The notes beneath the pieces were generated by a model. It saw only the letters and a program-made list of their open reading frames with translations. It searched no databases and was not told where the DNA came from. Source: an uncultured Pseudomonadota bacterium (GTDB lineage Bacteria > Myxococcota_A > UBA796 > JAFGLY01). Taken from it: a stretch of DNA of 33,583 nucleotides. The translations under genes were made by a program, and so were the position numbers. Where the stretch lies: assembly GCA_937912125.1 (NCBI GenBank), contig CALDOK010000095.1:1-33583 (forward strand), given 5' to 3'. This document shows, one piece after another, positions 1 to 7,133 of this stretch (within the stretch, counting starts at the first letter, position 1; the number at the start of each line of letters is the position of its first letter).

Positions 1-316
1 CGCCACCGCCGCCGCGGTAGCCACCGCCGCCGCCGCCGCCGCGACCGCGACCACCGCCGCCGCCGCCCTGGCGCTCTTGCGCCAGGTCGATGCGCAGCGA
101 ACGACCGTCGAGCTCGGCGCCGTTCATGGCGTCCATGGCCGATTGTGCGTCTTCCTCGGTGGTGAAGGTGACGAAGCCGAAGCCGCGGGAGCGGCCGGTG
201 TCGCGATCGGTGATGACACGGCAGTCGGTCACTTCACCGTAGGCCTCGAAGGCCTCTCTCAGGGCGGTGTCATCCGTGGCCCAGGCCAGGCCGCCTACGA
301 ACAGTCTCTTGGACAT
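1..316 (-). CDS. Glycine-rich RNA-binding protein with one RRM domain (C-terminus cut by window edge)
   Basis: Single-RRM RNA-binding protein of the small glycine-rich type found in cyanobacteria and many Proteobacteria, expected to bind single-stranded RNA in the cytoplasm. The start codon is at 316 on the minus strand, giving at least 105 residues. RNP2 (LFVGGL, residues 5-10) and RNP1 (RGFGFVTF, residues 44-51) are intact with their aromatic RNA-stacking residues. One RRM occupies about residues 4-82. After it the chain becomes almost pure Gly with scattered Arg and Tyr (RGG-like tail), which runs off the window, so full length is unknown. A perfect 7-bp hairpin lies in its leader at 338-357. 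In cyanobacteria related proteins are often cold-responsive; nothing here shows that directly. The family call is secure, the target RNA unknown. Confidence 0.93.
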   Translation of the reverse strand, partial: MSKRLFVGGLAWATDDTALREAFEAYGEVTDCRVITDRDTGRSRGFGFVTFTTEEDAQSAMDAMNGAELDGRSLRIDLAQERQGGGGGGRGRGGGGGGGYRGGGG

Positions 317-337
317 TCCAGTCTCTTCCAGGTTTGC

Positions 338-357
338 GCACAGCCGTCGAGCTGTGC
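338..357 (-). promoter_or_regulatory. Leader hairpin upstream of the RRM protein gene
   Basis: Perfect inverted repeat GCACAGC / GCTGTGC around the 6-base loop CGTCGA. It lies 21 bases upstream of the RRM protein start codon, so it would be in that gene's 5' untranslated region. It could be a protein-binding or translation-control hairpin, or a DNA operator. The hairpin is visible; its function is inference. The rest of 317-544, between the divergent RRM and deacetylase genes, shows no other clear element. Confidence 0.4.
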
Positions 358-544
358 CAGTTGTCGATTGCAGCGCGGGGGCCCGAAGTGCGGGACACCA
401 CCTGCCCGCCAAAGCTAGCGCGCCGTACACGCGAGCGCCAGAAACGGCACCCGACGCGGCGATGTGGGCGTAGACCGACGCCCGGCGCTGGACCTCGGGG
501 AGACGGGGTGGGAGTCGGGTGGTGTTTCGGGATAGCGGGCCACG

Positions 545-1318
545 ATGCGTACCCTCCTGCCTGTCGCCGTCGGCTCCTCGTCCCTCGTCCTCGTGGGCGT
601 GGGTGCCTTGCGCATCGGCTGGCTGCCGCCCGCGGGGGCCGTCTTCTTGACGGTCGCGGCCGCGCTGCTGATCCTGGCGTGGTTGGTGGCAGCATCGGCT
701 TGGCCTCGGCTCGAGGTCTACGCCCCGGCCACCTGCCGCGGGCCCGCCGTGAAGCCCAGGGTGGCCCTGACCTTCGATGACGGTCCCGACCCCGAGTCCA
801 CGCCGGCGCTGCTGGCGGCCCTGGATGCGGCTGGGGCTCGGGCCACGTTCTTCGTCCTGGTGGACCGCGCCGAGCAGCACCCCGAGCTGCTGCGGGCCAT
901 CGCCGAGCGGCACGAGGTCGCGCTGCACGGCCCGAGCCACGACACGCGCCTGGTCTTCGCCGCGCCCGCGCGGGGCGCCGCGGACCTCATCGCGGGTCAG
1001 GATCGCATCCAGGCCCTCTGCGGCCAGCGTCCGCGCTGGTACCGACCTCCCTTCGGAGTGCTCAGCCCCCGCCTGGGCGCCGCGCTGGCTCGCACCGAGC
1101 TGCGGCTGGTCTGGTGTTCCCTGCGCACCGGCGATGGGGTTGGCGCCAGCCCCCAGGCGCTGCGCGAGGCCTGTGCGGTGGCCATGGCCGGGGACATCCT
1201 GCTGCTGCACGAGGGCCCTCGCGCCGCCAGGACCGCCCTGCCCGTTATCTTGCAGGACTTGCGAGCTCTGGGCCTCGAGCCTGTCACCGTGGGCGCGCTG
1301 TTGGAGTCGAGCGAGTGA
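545..1318 (+). CDS. Membrane-anchored polysaccharide deacetylase (NodB homology domain)
   Basis: A 257-residue carbohydrate esterase family 4 protein, predicted to remove N- or O-acetyl groups from a glycan using a divalent metal. Two hydrophobic stretches at about residues 5-25 and 30-52 suggest an N-terminal membrane anchor. The NodB fold follows: motif 1 TFDDGPD with the catalytic and metal-binding Asp pair D78-D79, motif 2 HGPSH with metal ligands H128 and H132, motif 3 RPPFG, and a late LLLHEG with the motif 5 His. The stop codon overlaps the GTG start of the next gene (GTGA), so the two are probably translationally coupled. That ties the deacetylase to the polyene-like genes, although a deacetylase is not a standard member of such clusters. 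No strong ribosome-binding site precedes 545, so a slightly later start is possible. The glycan substrate is unknown. Confidence 0.9.
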   Translation: MRTLLPVAVGSSSLVLVGVGALRIGWLPPAGAVFLTVAAALLILAWLVAASAWPRLEVYAPATCRGPAVKPRVALTFDDGPDPESTPALLAALDAAGARATFFVLVDRAEQHPELLRAIAERHEVALHGPSHDTRLVFAAPARGAADLIAGQDRIQALCGQRPRWYRPPFGVLSPRLGAALARTELRLVWCSLRTGDGVGASPQALREACAVAMAGDILLLHEGPRAARTALPVILQDLRALGLEPVTVGALLESSE

Positions 1319-2979
1319 AGCTCATCATCACCGGAGTGGGTGTCGTCAGCGCCGCAGGCCGCGGCCTCGTGCCTCTGCTCGGCCTGCTGGACGCTGGCGG
1401 TGACGCCTTCGCCGACGCGCCGCCCTACCCAGGGGAGGGGCTGTCCCGACCACGCTGCGCTCCCGTGGCGGGGCTCGAACGCCAGCGGCCGGCCGAGACG
1501 CTGCTGCTGGACGCGGCCGGGCAAGCCCTGGCCCAGGCTGGGCTGGACGGTGTACCCGTCGGCGCTGGGCTGATCATCGGCACCTCCAGCGGCAACATCT
1601 CGGGTCCCTGGGAGCGCTGGCATCGAGGAGAGCTGGCCGGGCAGCCTGTCTCCGAGCAGGGCTGCGGGCGGGATGCGCCCACCCTGGCGCTGGCCGCGGC
1701 GCTGGGACTCGAAGGGCCCTGCGCCACCATCAGTGTGGCCTGCGCGTCGGGCACCGCGGCCTTCGCCTCGGCTGCCTGCTGGCTCGAAGAAGGCCTGGCC
1801 CCCATGGTCCTGGTGGGCGGGGTGGATGCCCTGTCTCTGTACATCCACGCGGGCTTCAACGGCCTGGGAGCCCTGTCGCTGCACGGCGGCCGGCCCTTCC
1901 ATCCTCAGCGCGACGGCCTGACCCTGGGCGAGGGCGCCGCGGTGCTGGTGCTCGAGCCCGCTGCAGCGGCGGGCGCCCGGGGAGCCACCGCCCTGGCGCA
2001 GCTGCTCGGCACGGGGCTGGCGGCCGACGCCACCCACATCTCTGCACCCCATCGCGGCGGCAGGGGAGCCGCGGCGGCCATGGCCGCCGCCCTGGAAGAC
2101 GCTGGGCTCGAGGCCGGCGCCGTCGACATGGTGTCCTTGCATGGCACAGGCACGGTGTTCAACGACGCCATGGAGGCCCACGCCATGCGGCGGGTCTTCG
2201 GGGATCGCGCTGTGGCCTTCCACGGGGTCAAGCATGCCATCGGCCACACCCTGGGCGCCGCGGGCGCCATCGAGGCCGCGGTGCTGGTAGGCGCCCTGCA
2301 GCGGGGCGTGCAGCCTCCTGCGCCCGCGGTGATCGCCGAGGATCTGCCCTTCATGCCGCCCCCCGTGCCGGCACCCCGGCCCAGCGTGGCCCTGTCGAGC
2401 TCCTCGGCGTTCGGAGGCAGCAACGCGGCCTTGATCCTGGGCCTGCCCCAGTCGCCGGCGCCCGCCCGTCGGCCCGCCGTGGCCACCCGCGTGGTGGCGC
2501 GTGCCGAGCTGGCCTTGCCATCCGGCAGCATCGACTGGAACCAGCTGTGGCCCGACTCGCCGGAGCGGTTCAAGCGCCTCAACCGCTACGTGCGCACCGG
2601 CATGGTGGTGCTGCAGCGGCTCTTCGCGCAGCTCGGGCAGCCTCCGCCGGTCGATACCGGCCTGGTGCTGGCGTCGCCGGCCAACTGCCGCGGAGTGGAT
2701 CTGCGCTACCACCAGCGGCTGGTCGAGCGGGGCGCAGCCCAGGCCTCCCGGCTCGACTTCGTCTACACCGTGCCCGGCGCCCCGGCCGCCGAGGCCGCCA
2801 TCCTCTGGGACCTGCGGGGCCCGCCGGTGGTCCTGGTGGCGCCCATGGATCGAGCGGAACAGGAGGCGGCGCGCTTGATCCGCCGGGGCCGTGCCACTCG
2901 CTTGGTGGCCCTGGGGCTCGACGCTCCAGCGCAGGACCGGCCCGCGGTGGCCACCGCCTGCCTGCTGGAGCGCGCATGA
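1315..2979 (+). CDS. Beta-ketoacyl synthase with extra C-terminal ketosynthase-like (CLF-type) segment
   Basis: A 554-residue condensing enzyme, predicted to extend an acyl chain with malonyl-ACP. Residues 1 to about 400 form a complete KAS II-type ketosynthase with all three catalytic residues: C143 in VACASGTAAF, H276 in LHGTGT and H311 in KHAIGHTLGAAG, followed by the FGGSN loop. Residues about 410-554 are an addition. Their pattern FVYTVPGAPAAEA..LRGP resembles the N-terminal half of a second ketosynthase fold, the region shared with chain-length-factor proteins such as ApeC of aryl polyene clusters. That part lacks a catalytic Cys and the whole C-terminal half of the fold. The GTG start at 1315 overlaps the deacetylase stop by 4 bases, and its own stop overlaps the thioesterase start (ATGA). 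The family is certain; the second-domain assignment and the aryl polyene role are inference. Confidence 0.88.
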   Translation: MKLIITGVGVVSAAGRGLVPLLGLLDAGGDAFADAPPYPGEGLSRPRCAPVAGLERQRPAETLLLDAAGQALAQAGLDGVPVGAGLIIGTSSGNISGPWERWHRGELAGQPVSEQGCGRDAPTLALAAALGLEGPCATISVACASGTAAFASAACWLEEGLAPMVLVGGVDALSLYIHAGFNGLGALSLHGGRPFHPQRDGLTLGEGAAVLVLEPAAAAGARGATALAQLLGTGLAADATHISAPHRGGRGAAAAMAAALEDAGLEAGAVDMVSLHGTGTVFNDAMEAHAMRRVFGDRAVAFHGVKHAIGHTLGAAGAIEAAVLVGALQRGVQPPAPAVIAEDLPFMPPPVPAPRPSVALSSSSAFGGSNAALILGLPQSPAPARRPAVATRVVARAELALPSGSIDWNQLWPDSPERFKRLNRYVRTGMVVLQRLFAQLGQPPPVDTGLVLASPANCRGVDLRYHQRLVERGAAQASRLDFVYTVPGAPAAEAAILWDLRGPPVVLVAPMDRAEQEAARLIRRGRATRLVALGLDAPAQDRPAVATACLLERA

Positions 2980-3440
2980 GCGTCCGCCGTCGTCGCCGGG
3001 AGGAGCTCGGCCCCTACCTCGAGCACCGCGCCTACCTCAGGGTGCGCTTCCAGGACGTGGACTCCATCCATGTCGTCTGGCACGGCCACTACATCAGCTA
3101 CTTCGAGTTCGGCCGCGAGGCCTTCGGCGAGGAGTACGGCCTGGGCTACCAGGACGTCAGGGCTGCGGGCCTGGTGGCTCCGGTGGTCCACGTCAGCTGC
3201 GACTACCTGCAGCCCGCCCGCTTCGGTGACGAGCTCACCGTGGTCACTCGGCTGCACGCCACCGATCGGGCCGTGGTGGAGCTGAGCTACGAGGTGCGGC
3301 GGGGGTCGGACGAGTCTCTGTTGGCCACCGGGCGTACGCGGCAGGTGTTCACGGACCACGAGGGTGCTCTGATCCTGAACCAGCCCGAGATCATGCGGCT
3401 GTTCTACGCCCAGTGGGAAGACCAGCTGATCCAGCCCTGA
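2976..3440 (+). CDS. Acyl-CoA thioesterase, 4HBT/YbgC hot-dog family
   Basis: A 154-residue single hot-dog domain protein, predicted to hydrolyse acyl-CoA or acyl-ACP thioesters. After a basic N-terminus, the signature RFQDVDSIHVVWHGHYISYF at about residues 23-42 matches the 4-hydroxybenzoyl-CoA thioesterase active-site helix, with an Asp at the catalytic position and the VVWHGHYISYFE pattern I associate with thioesterases of aryl polyene clusters. The start codon overlaps the ketosynthase stop (ATGA), so it is the third member of a tightly coupled deacetylase-ketosynthase-thioesterase transcript. In this context it could release or proofread the polyene chain. A housekeeping YbgC-like role is the alternative but fits the neighbourhood less well. 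Confidence 0.88.
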   Translation: MSVRRRRREELGPYLEHRAYLRVRFQDVDSIHVVWHGHYISYFEFGREAFGEEYGLGYQDVRAAGLVAPVVHVSCDYLQPARFGDELTVVTRLHATDRAVVELSYEVRRGSDESLLATGRTRQVFTDHEGALILNQPEIMRLFYAQWEDQLIQP

Positions 3441-3447
3441 GCGGCGC

Positions 3448-4035
3448 TCAGGACGCCCCGCTCAACCCGTCGTCGCAGTGCAGGGCCAGATCGTCCCAGT
3501 ACACGTTGACGGTGTCGCCCTGGACCGCGGTCCCCGTGAGGGAGACCTGGATCTCCTGGGCGCCAGGGGGGACGTCGAGCCGGAGATCGAAGCGGCGCCA
3601 GATCAGGCTGCCGGTGGTGAGGTCGTCGGAGATCAACTCGGCCAGCGTCAGCCCCACGCCGTCGAGGAAGCGCAGCGCGGCCACGCCATGGTCGGCGGCG
3701 TCCCCCAGGCCCTCGGTCTGAACCCTGCCCGTCAGGGTGCAGCCGGCGGCTTGGGGGGCGGGGCTGCAGGCCTGCACCAGCCCGGCCTGCGCTCCGGCCG
3801 CCACGGCGAAGGAGAAGAACCACTCCCCCCCGTTGGGCGTGACGGTCCTGTCGCTCTGCTCTTGGGCTCGCACAGCGGCCACCGCGTGTTCAGCGTCGGT
3901 CTTCCAGCCGGTCAGATCCCCCAGCTCGGCGTTGCCGTTGACCAGCTCGTAGCAGGCGTAGTCCTGGGTGTCCTGCCGGGTGGTCGGGATGCAGGCGGCG
4001 AGGGTGAGGCCGAGGAGGGGGGTCGGTCGGCGCAT
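3448..4035 (-). CDS. Predicted lipoprotein of unknown function, jelly-roll-like
   Basis: A 195-residue protein whose N-terminus is a short signal peptide ending in the lipobox LAAC (Cys at about residue 15), so it is predicted to be lipid-anchored in the outer membrane or periplasm. The mature part (NGNAELGDLTGWKTD, then many beta-strand-like stretches and a final NVYWDDLALHCDD) looks like a galactose-binding or carbohydrate-binding jelly roll of the 'delayed ends in W.DD..' type. It carries a few Cys that could form disulfides. It is transcribed against the surrounding polyene-like genes and ends only 8 bases past the thioesterase stop (convergent). I do not recognise a specific function. 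Its position inside the cluster may be an insertion or a genuine surface accessory. Confidence 0.75.
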   Translation of the reverse strand: MRRPTPLLGLTLAACIPTTRQDTQDYACYELVNGNAELGDLTGWKTDAEHAVAAVRAQEQSDRTVTPNGGEWFFSFAVAAGAQAGLVQACSPAPQAAGCTLTGRVQTEGLGDAADHGVAALRFLDGVGLTLAELISDDLTTGSLIWRRFDLRLDVPPGAQEIQVSLTGTAVQGDTVNVYWDDLALHCDDGLSGAS

Positions 4036-4038
4036 GGC

Positions 4039-4191
4039 TCAGGAACGCTCGGCGGAGTGCGCGACGCCTGCGACCTGTCGGGCCTTGGTGGTCTGGCCCG
4101 CGCGCGCCTGGGCGCAGAATGGTTCGGCCAGGGCCTGGAACTTCTGCAGCATGACCCGAGTGTAACGCCGGCCGGCGGTGGGGTGCGCCAC
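4039..4191 (-). CDS. Possible small ORF upstream of the lipoprotein (50 codons)
   Basis: An open frame of 50 residues from GTG at 4191, or 37 from ATG at 4152. It ends 3 bases before the lipoprotein start on the same strand. It contains one Cys and is fairly basic, with no recognised motif. No convincing ribosome-binding site precedes either start. The tight spacing suggests a leader or upstream peptide, but a chance frame in GC-rich DNA is at least as likely. The remainder of 4042-4269 holds nothing else I can support. Confidence 0.2.
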   Translation of the reverse strand: MAHPTAGRRYTRVMLQKFQALAEPFCAQARAGQTTKARQVAGVAHSAERS

Positions 4192-4269
4192 GGGCTGCGT
4201 CGGGATCGGGGCGTCGCGTTGCCCAGCTGATTATTCGGGCCCCCTCATCCCTGGAGCGACTCCGCCACC

Positions 4270-5841
4270 ATGCTCGACCTCACCGGCAAAGACCTCGCCA
4301 TCGACTCCCTCTGGGCGGCCGCTCAGGGGGAAGAGTGCCAGCTCGCCGAGTCCGCTCGCCCCGCCATGCTGCGCTGCCGCGCCTACGTGGACCGCCTGGC
4401 CGCGGAGCCCCGTGCCATCTACGGCATCAACACGGGCTTCGGGCCCTTGAGCGCCCACCGGGTGAGCCAGGAAGACCTGGCCCAGCACCAGCTCAACCTG
4501 CTGCATCACCTGTCCTCTGGGCAGGGTGAGCTGTTCTCCCCCCTCGAGACCCGGGCCATCGTGGTGGCCCGCTGCAACTCGCTGTGTCGAGGCCACTCGG
4601 GCATCCGGCCGGAGGTCCTCGACCTGGCCTTGGCCGCCATGAACGCGGGCCTGCTGCCCGAGATCCCCCAAGAAGGCTCGGTGGGCGCCAGCGGGGATCT
4701 CGTTCCCCTGGCCCACATGGCCCGCTCCATCGTGGGCCTGGGCTTTGTGCGCGACGCCGAGGGAGAGCGCCTGCCCGCCGCGGACGCCCTGCGCGCGGCG
4801 GGGCTCGAGCCCGCGGTGCTGCAGGCCAAGGAAGGCCTGGCCCTGGTCAACGGCACCTCGGTCATGACCGGGACCACGGGGTTGTCTGTGGCCGAGTCCA
4901 AGCAGCTGCTGGGCTGGTCCGAGCTGCTCAGCGCCTGCCTGTTCCAGGTACACAGCGGAGCGCCCGAGGTGCTGTGCGCCTTCACCCACCGGGCCCGCAA
5001 CCACAAAGGCCAGCGCCAGGTGGCCCACCGCATCGCCACCCACCTGCGCACCCACCCCGCCTACGATCAGCTCATCGAGCGCCATGCTTGGGGCACCGAC
5101 GCCAAGCCGGTCGAAGCGGGCGTCGAGATCCAGGACCCCTACAGCCTGCGCTGCGTGCCCCAGGTGCTGGGCGCCTTCCAGGACGCCCTGTGGCACATCG
5201 AGCGCGTGGTGGTGGACGAGCTGAACGCCACCACCGACAACCCGCTGATCTTCCCGGACCACGAGATGGTGATCCATGCGGGCCACTTCTACGGCCAGCA
5301 CGTCAGCATGGTGGCCGACTACCTGCGCCTGGGCCTGGTCAAGCTGGCCCTGCTGCTGGACCGCCAGCTCGAGCAGCTGGTCAACTGGCGCTACAGCCGG
5401 GGGCTTCCCCCCATGCTCAGCGGCGGCGCTCCTGGGCTGAACTCCGGCCTGATGGGGTGCCAGCTGCTGGCAACCTCTCTGGCGGCCGAGGCCCGCATGC
5501 TGGCCACCCCGGCGAGCGTCCAGACCATCCCCACCAACGCCAACAACCAGGACGTGGTGAGCATGGGCACCCACGCGGCCCGCTGGACCCGGCGGGTGCT
5601 GCCCCTGGTGTGGAAGCTGTCCGCCATCCAGGCCATCGCCCTGTGCCAGGCCGCCGATCTGCGGGACGACACCGACCGGATCCTGGGCACGGACTTCCGC
5701 ACCCTGTACCAGGCCGTGCGGGCGGTCTCTCCCGCCGTGGCCGAGGATCGGCCTCTGTTCGAGGACATCGACCGGGTGGTGGGCGTGCTGCAGAGCCCCG
5801 CCCTGCAGGCGGCCTTGCTGCCCCTGCGCCGAGCTGGCTGA
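4270..5841 (+). CDS. Aromatic amino acid ammonia-lyase, predicted tyrosine ammonia-lyase
   Basis: A 523-residue member of the MIO-dependent histidine/phenylalanine/tyrosine ammonia-lyase family, which removes ammonia from an aromatic amino acid without an external cofactor. The Ala-Ser-Gly triad that cyclises into the MIO electrophile is at residues 140-142 (GSVGASGDLVPLAHM). Other family blocks are present: NTGFGPL, QDPYSLRCVPQ, TDNPLIF and NANNQDVVSMG. The selectivity pair is H80-L81 in LLHHLSSG. In characterised enzymes His-Leu here (Rhodobacter H89-L90) marks tyrosine, Phe-Leu marks phenylalanine, and Ser-His marks histidine in Pseudomonas HutH. The product is therefore expected to be 4-coumarate. 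No hut genes are nearby. The next gene is a CoA ligase whose start overlaps this stop by one base, consistent with activation of the coumarate. Start at 4270; its ribosome-binding site is weak. Confidence 0.92.
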   Translation: MLDLTGKDLAIDSLWAAAQGEECQLAESARPAMLRCRAYVDRLAAEPRAIYGINTGFGPLSAHRVSQEDLAQHQLNLLHHLSSGQGELFSPLETRAIVVARCNSLCRGHSGIRPEVLDLALAAMNAGLLPEIPQEGSVGASGDLVPLAHMARSIVGLGFVRDAEGERLPAADALRAAGLEPAVLQAKEGLALVNGTSVMTGTTGLSVAESKQLLGWSELLSACLFQVHSGAPEVLCAFTHRARNHKGQRQVAHRIATHLRTHPAYDQLIERHAWGTDAKPVEAGVEIQDPYSLRCVPQVLGAFQDALWHIERVVVDELNATTDNPLIFPDHEMVIHAGHFYGQHVSMVADYLRLGLVKLALLLDRQLEQLVNWRYSRGLPPMLSGGAPGLNSGLMGCQLLATSLAAEARMLATPASVQTIPTNANNQDVVSMGTHAARWTRRVLPLVWKLSAIQAIALCQAADLRDDTDRILGTDFRTLYQAVRAVSPAVAEDRPLFEDIDRVVGVLQSPALQAALLPLRRAG

Positions 5842-7133
5842 TGCGCATCCCGCGCGTGGACGAGGGGGCCCTGAGCCCTGCCACCATCCAGGCGTTGCTG
5901 GACGGTGGCGTGTCACGGGCGGTGGACTGGGCCCTCGAACACTCTCCCTGGAACCGCGCGCGCCTGCAGGCGGCGGGGGTGCGTCCGGATTCAGTGCGCG
6001 GAGTAGCGGATCTGCGGTTCCTGCCCACCACCAGCAAGCACGACCTGGCGGCCGCGGGCCGGGATCTCTGGGCCGTGCCCCAGGCGGCCGTGGTGGACAT
6101 CTCCACCACCAGCGGCACCTCGGGCGAGCCCACCCTCTGCCCCATGACCGAGGCCGACCTGCAGCGCCTGGCCGAGAACGAGCGCCTGAGCTTCACCTGC
6201 GCGGGCCTGGCGGCGGCCGACACGGTGCTGGTGGCGGTCACCCTGGACCGGTGCTTCATGGCGGGGCTGGCCTACTTCATGGGCCTGCGCGCCCTGGGCG
6301 CCTCGGTGGCGCGGGTGGGCAGCGGCTCGCCGGCGCTGCTGGTGGACATGGTGCAGCGCCTGGCCCCCAGCGCCATCGTGGGCGTGCCCAGCTTCTTCGA
6401 GCATACGGCCCACTGGGCGGCAGGCCAGGGCATCGATCTGAGGACCAGCTCGGTGACACGCCTGGTGTGCATCGGTGAGCCGGTGCGGGGCCCGAATCTC
6501 GCGCCCACGCCCCTGGCGGCCCGCGCTGCGGCGGCCTGGGGCGCCCGGCTGCATGGCAGCTACGGTATCTCCGAGCTGGCGGCCTCCACCTGCGAGTGTG
6601 CGCAGGGCGCGGGCGGGCACCTGCACCCCTCGCTGCTGCATGTGGAGATCCTGGACGAGCGGGACCAGCCCGTGCCTCCCGGTGAGCTGGGCGAGGTGGT
6701 GGCCACCCCCCTCGGCGTCGAGGCCCTGCCGCTGCTGCGCTACCGCACCGGCGACATCGCGGCCCTGCTGCCCGGGCCCTGTGGCTGCGGCCTGCAGACC
6801 CCCCGGCTGGGCCCCATCGTGGGTCGCAAGCACCAGGCCCTCAAGCTCAAGGGCACCACGGTCTACCCGGCGGCGGTGCAGCGGGTGCTGGACGCCGAGC
6901 CCGGTCTGTACGGCTACGTGCTGGTGGCGCGCTCCGACGGCGCCCTTAGCGACAGCCTGGAGATCAAGCTGGCGCTGCGGGAGGGCGAGGATCCATCGTC
7001 CGGCCTGCGCGCTCGGCTGCAGGGGGCGCTCAAGGTCACCCCGACGCTCACGGTGGTGGAGCCCCAGGCCATCGATGCGCTGCAGCAGGCCGGCGTGGGC
7101 CGCAAGCGGCGAGTGTTCATCGACGAGCGCTAG
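5841..7133 (+). CDS. PaaK/CapK-type adenylate-forming CoA ligase, probable coumarate activation
   Basis: A 430-residue member of the phenylacetate-CoA ligase (PaaK/CapK) branch of the ANL superfamily, which makes acyl-AMP and usually the CoA thioester. The phosphate-binding loop TTSGTSGEP is at residues 89-97. HGSYGISELA corresponds to the adenine/acid pocket motif, RYRTGDIA carries the ribose-binding Asp, GPCGCG...GR is the short Cys-rich turn common in PaaK proteins, and GTTVYPAAV plus a late RKRRVFIDER form the C-terminal lid. The ATG overlaps the ammonia-lyase stop (TGATG), so lyase and ligase are probably co-translated; the expected substrate is 4-coumarate. Activation onto an ACP rather than CoA is possible, as in aryl polyene pathways, but no carrier protein is in view. 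Its 3' end overlaps the convergent SulP gene by 4 bases. Confidence 0.88.
   Translation: MRIPRVDEGALSPATIQALLDGGVSRAVDWALEHSPWNRARLQAAGVRPDSVRGVADLRFLPTTSKHDLAAAGRDLWAVPQAAVVDISTTSGTSGEPTLCPMTEADLQRLAENERLSFTCAGLAAADTVLVAVTLDRCFMAGLAYFMGLRALGASVARVGSGSPALLVDMVQRLAPSAIVGVPSFFEHTAHWAAGQGIDLRTSSVTRLVCIGEPVRGPNLAPTPLAARAAAAWGARLHGSYGISELAASTCECAQGAGGHLHPSLLHVEILDERDQPVPPGELGEVVATPLGVEALPLLRYRTGDIAALLPGPCGCGLQTPRLGPIVGRKHQALKLKGTTVYPAAVQRVLDAEPGLYGYVLVARSDGALSDSLEIKLALREGEDPSSGLRARLQGALKVTPTLTVVEPQAIDALQQAGVGRKRRVFIDER

Noticed and set aside
997..2712. Minus-strand open frame of 571 codons opposite the ketosynthase
   Set aside because: Its translation is rich in His, Gln, Gly and Arg with no motif, and the opposite strand encodes a ketosynthase with all catalytic residues; a GC-driven shadow.
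4231..5916. Minus-strand open frame of 561 codons opposite the ammonia-lyase
   Set aside because: Exact shadow of a well-conserved lyase; low-complexity His/Gln/Gly composition, no domain.
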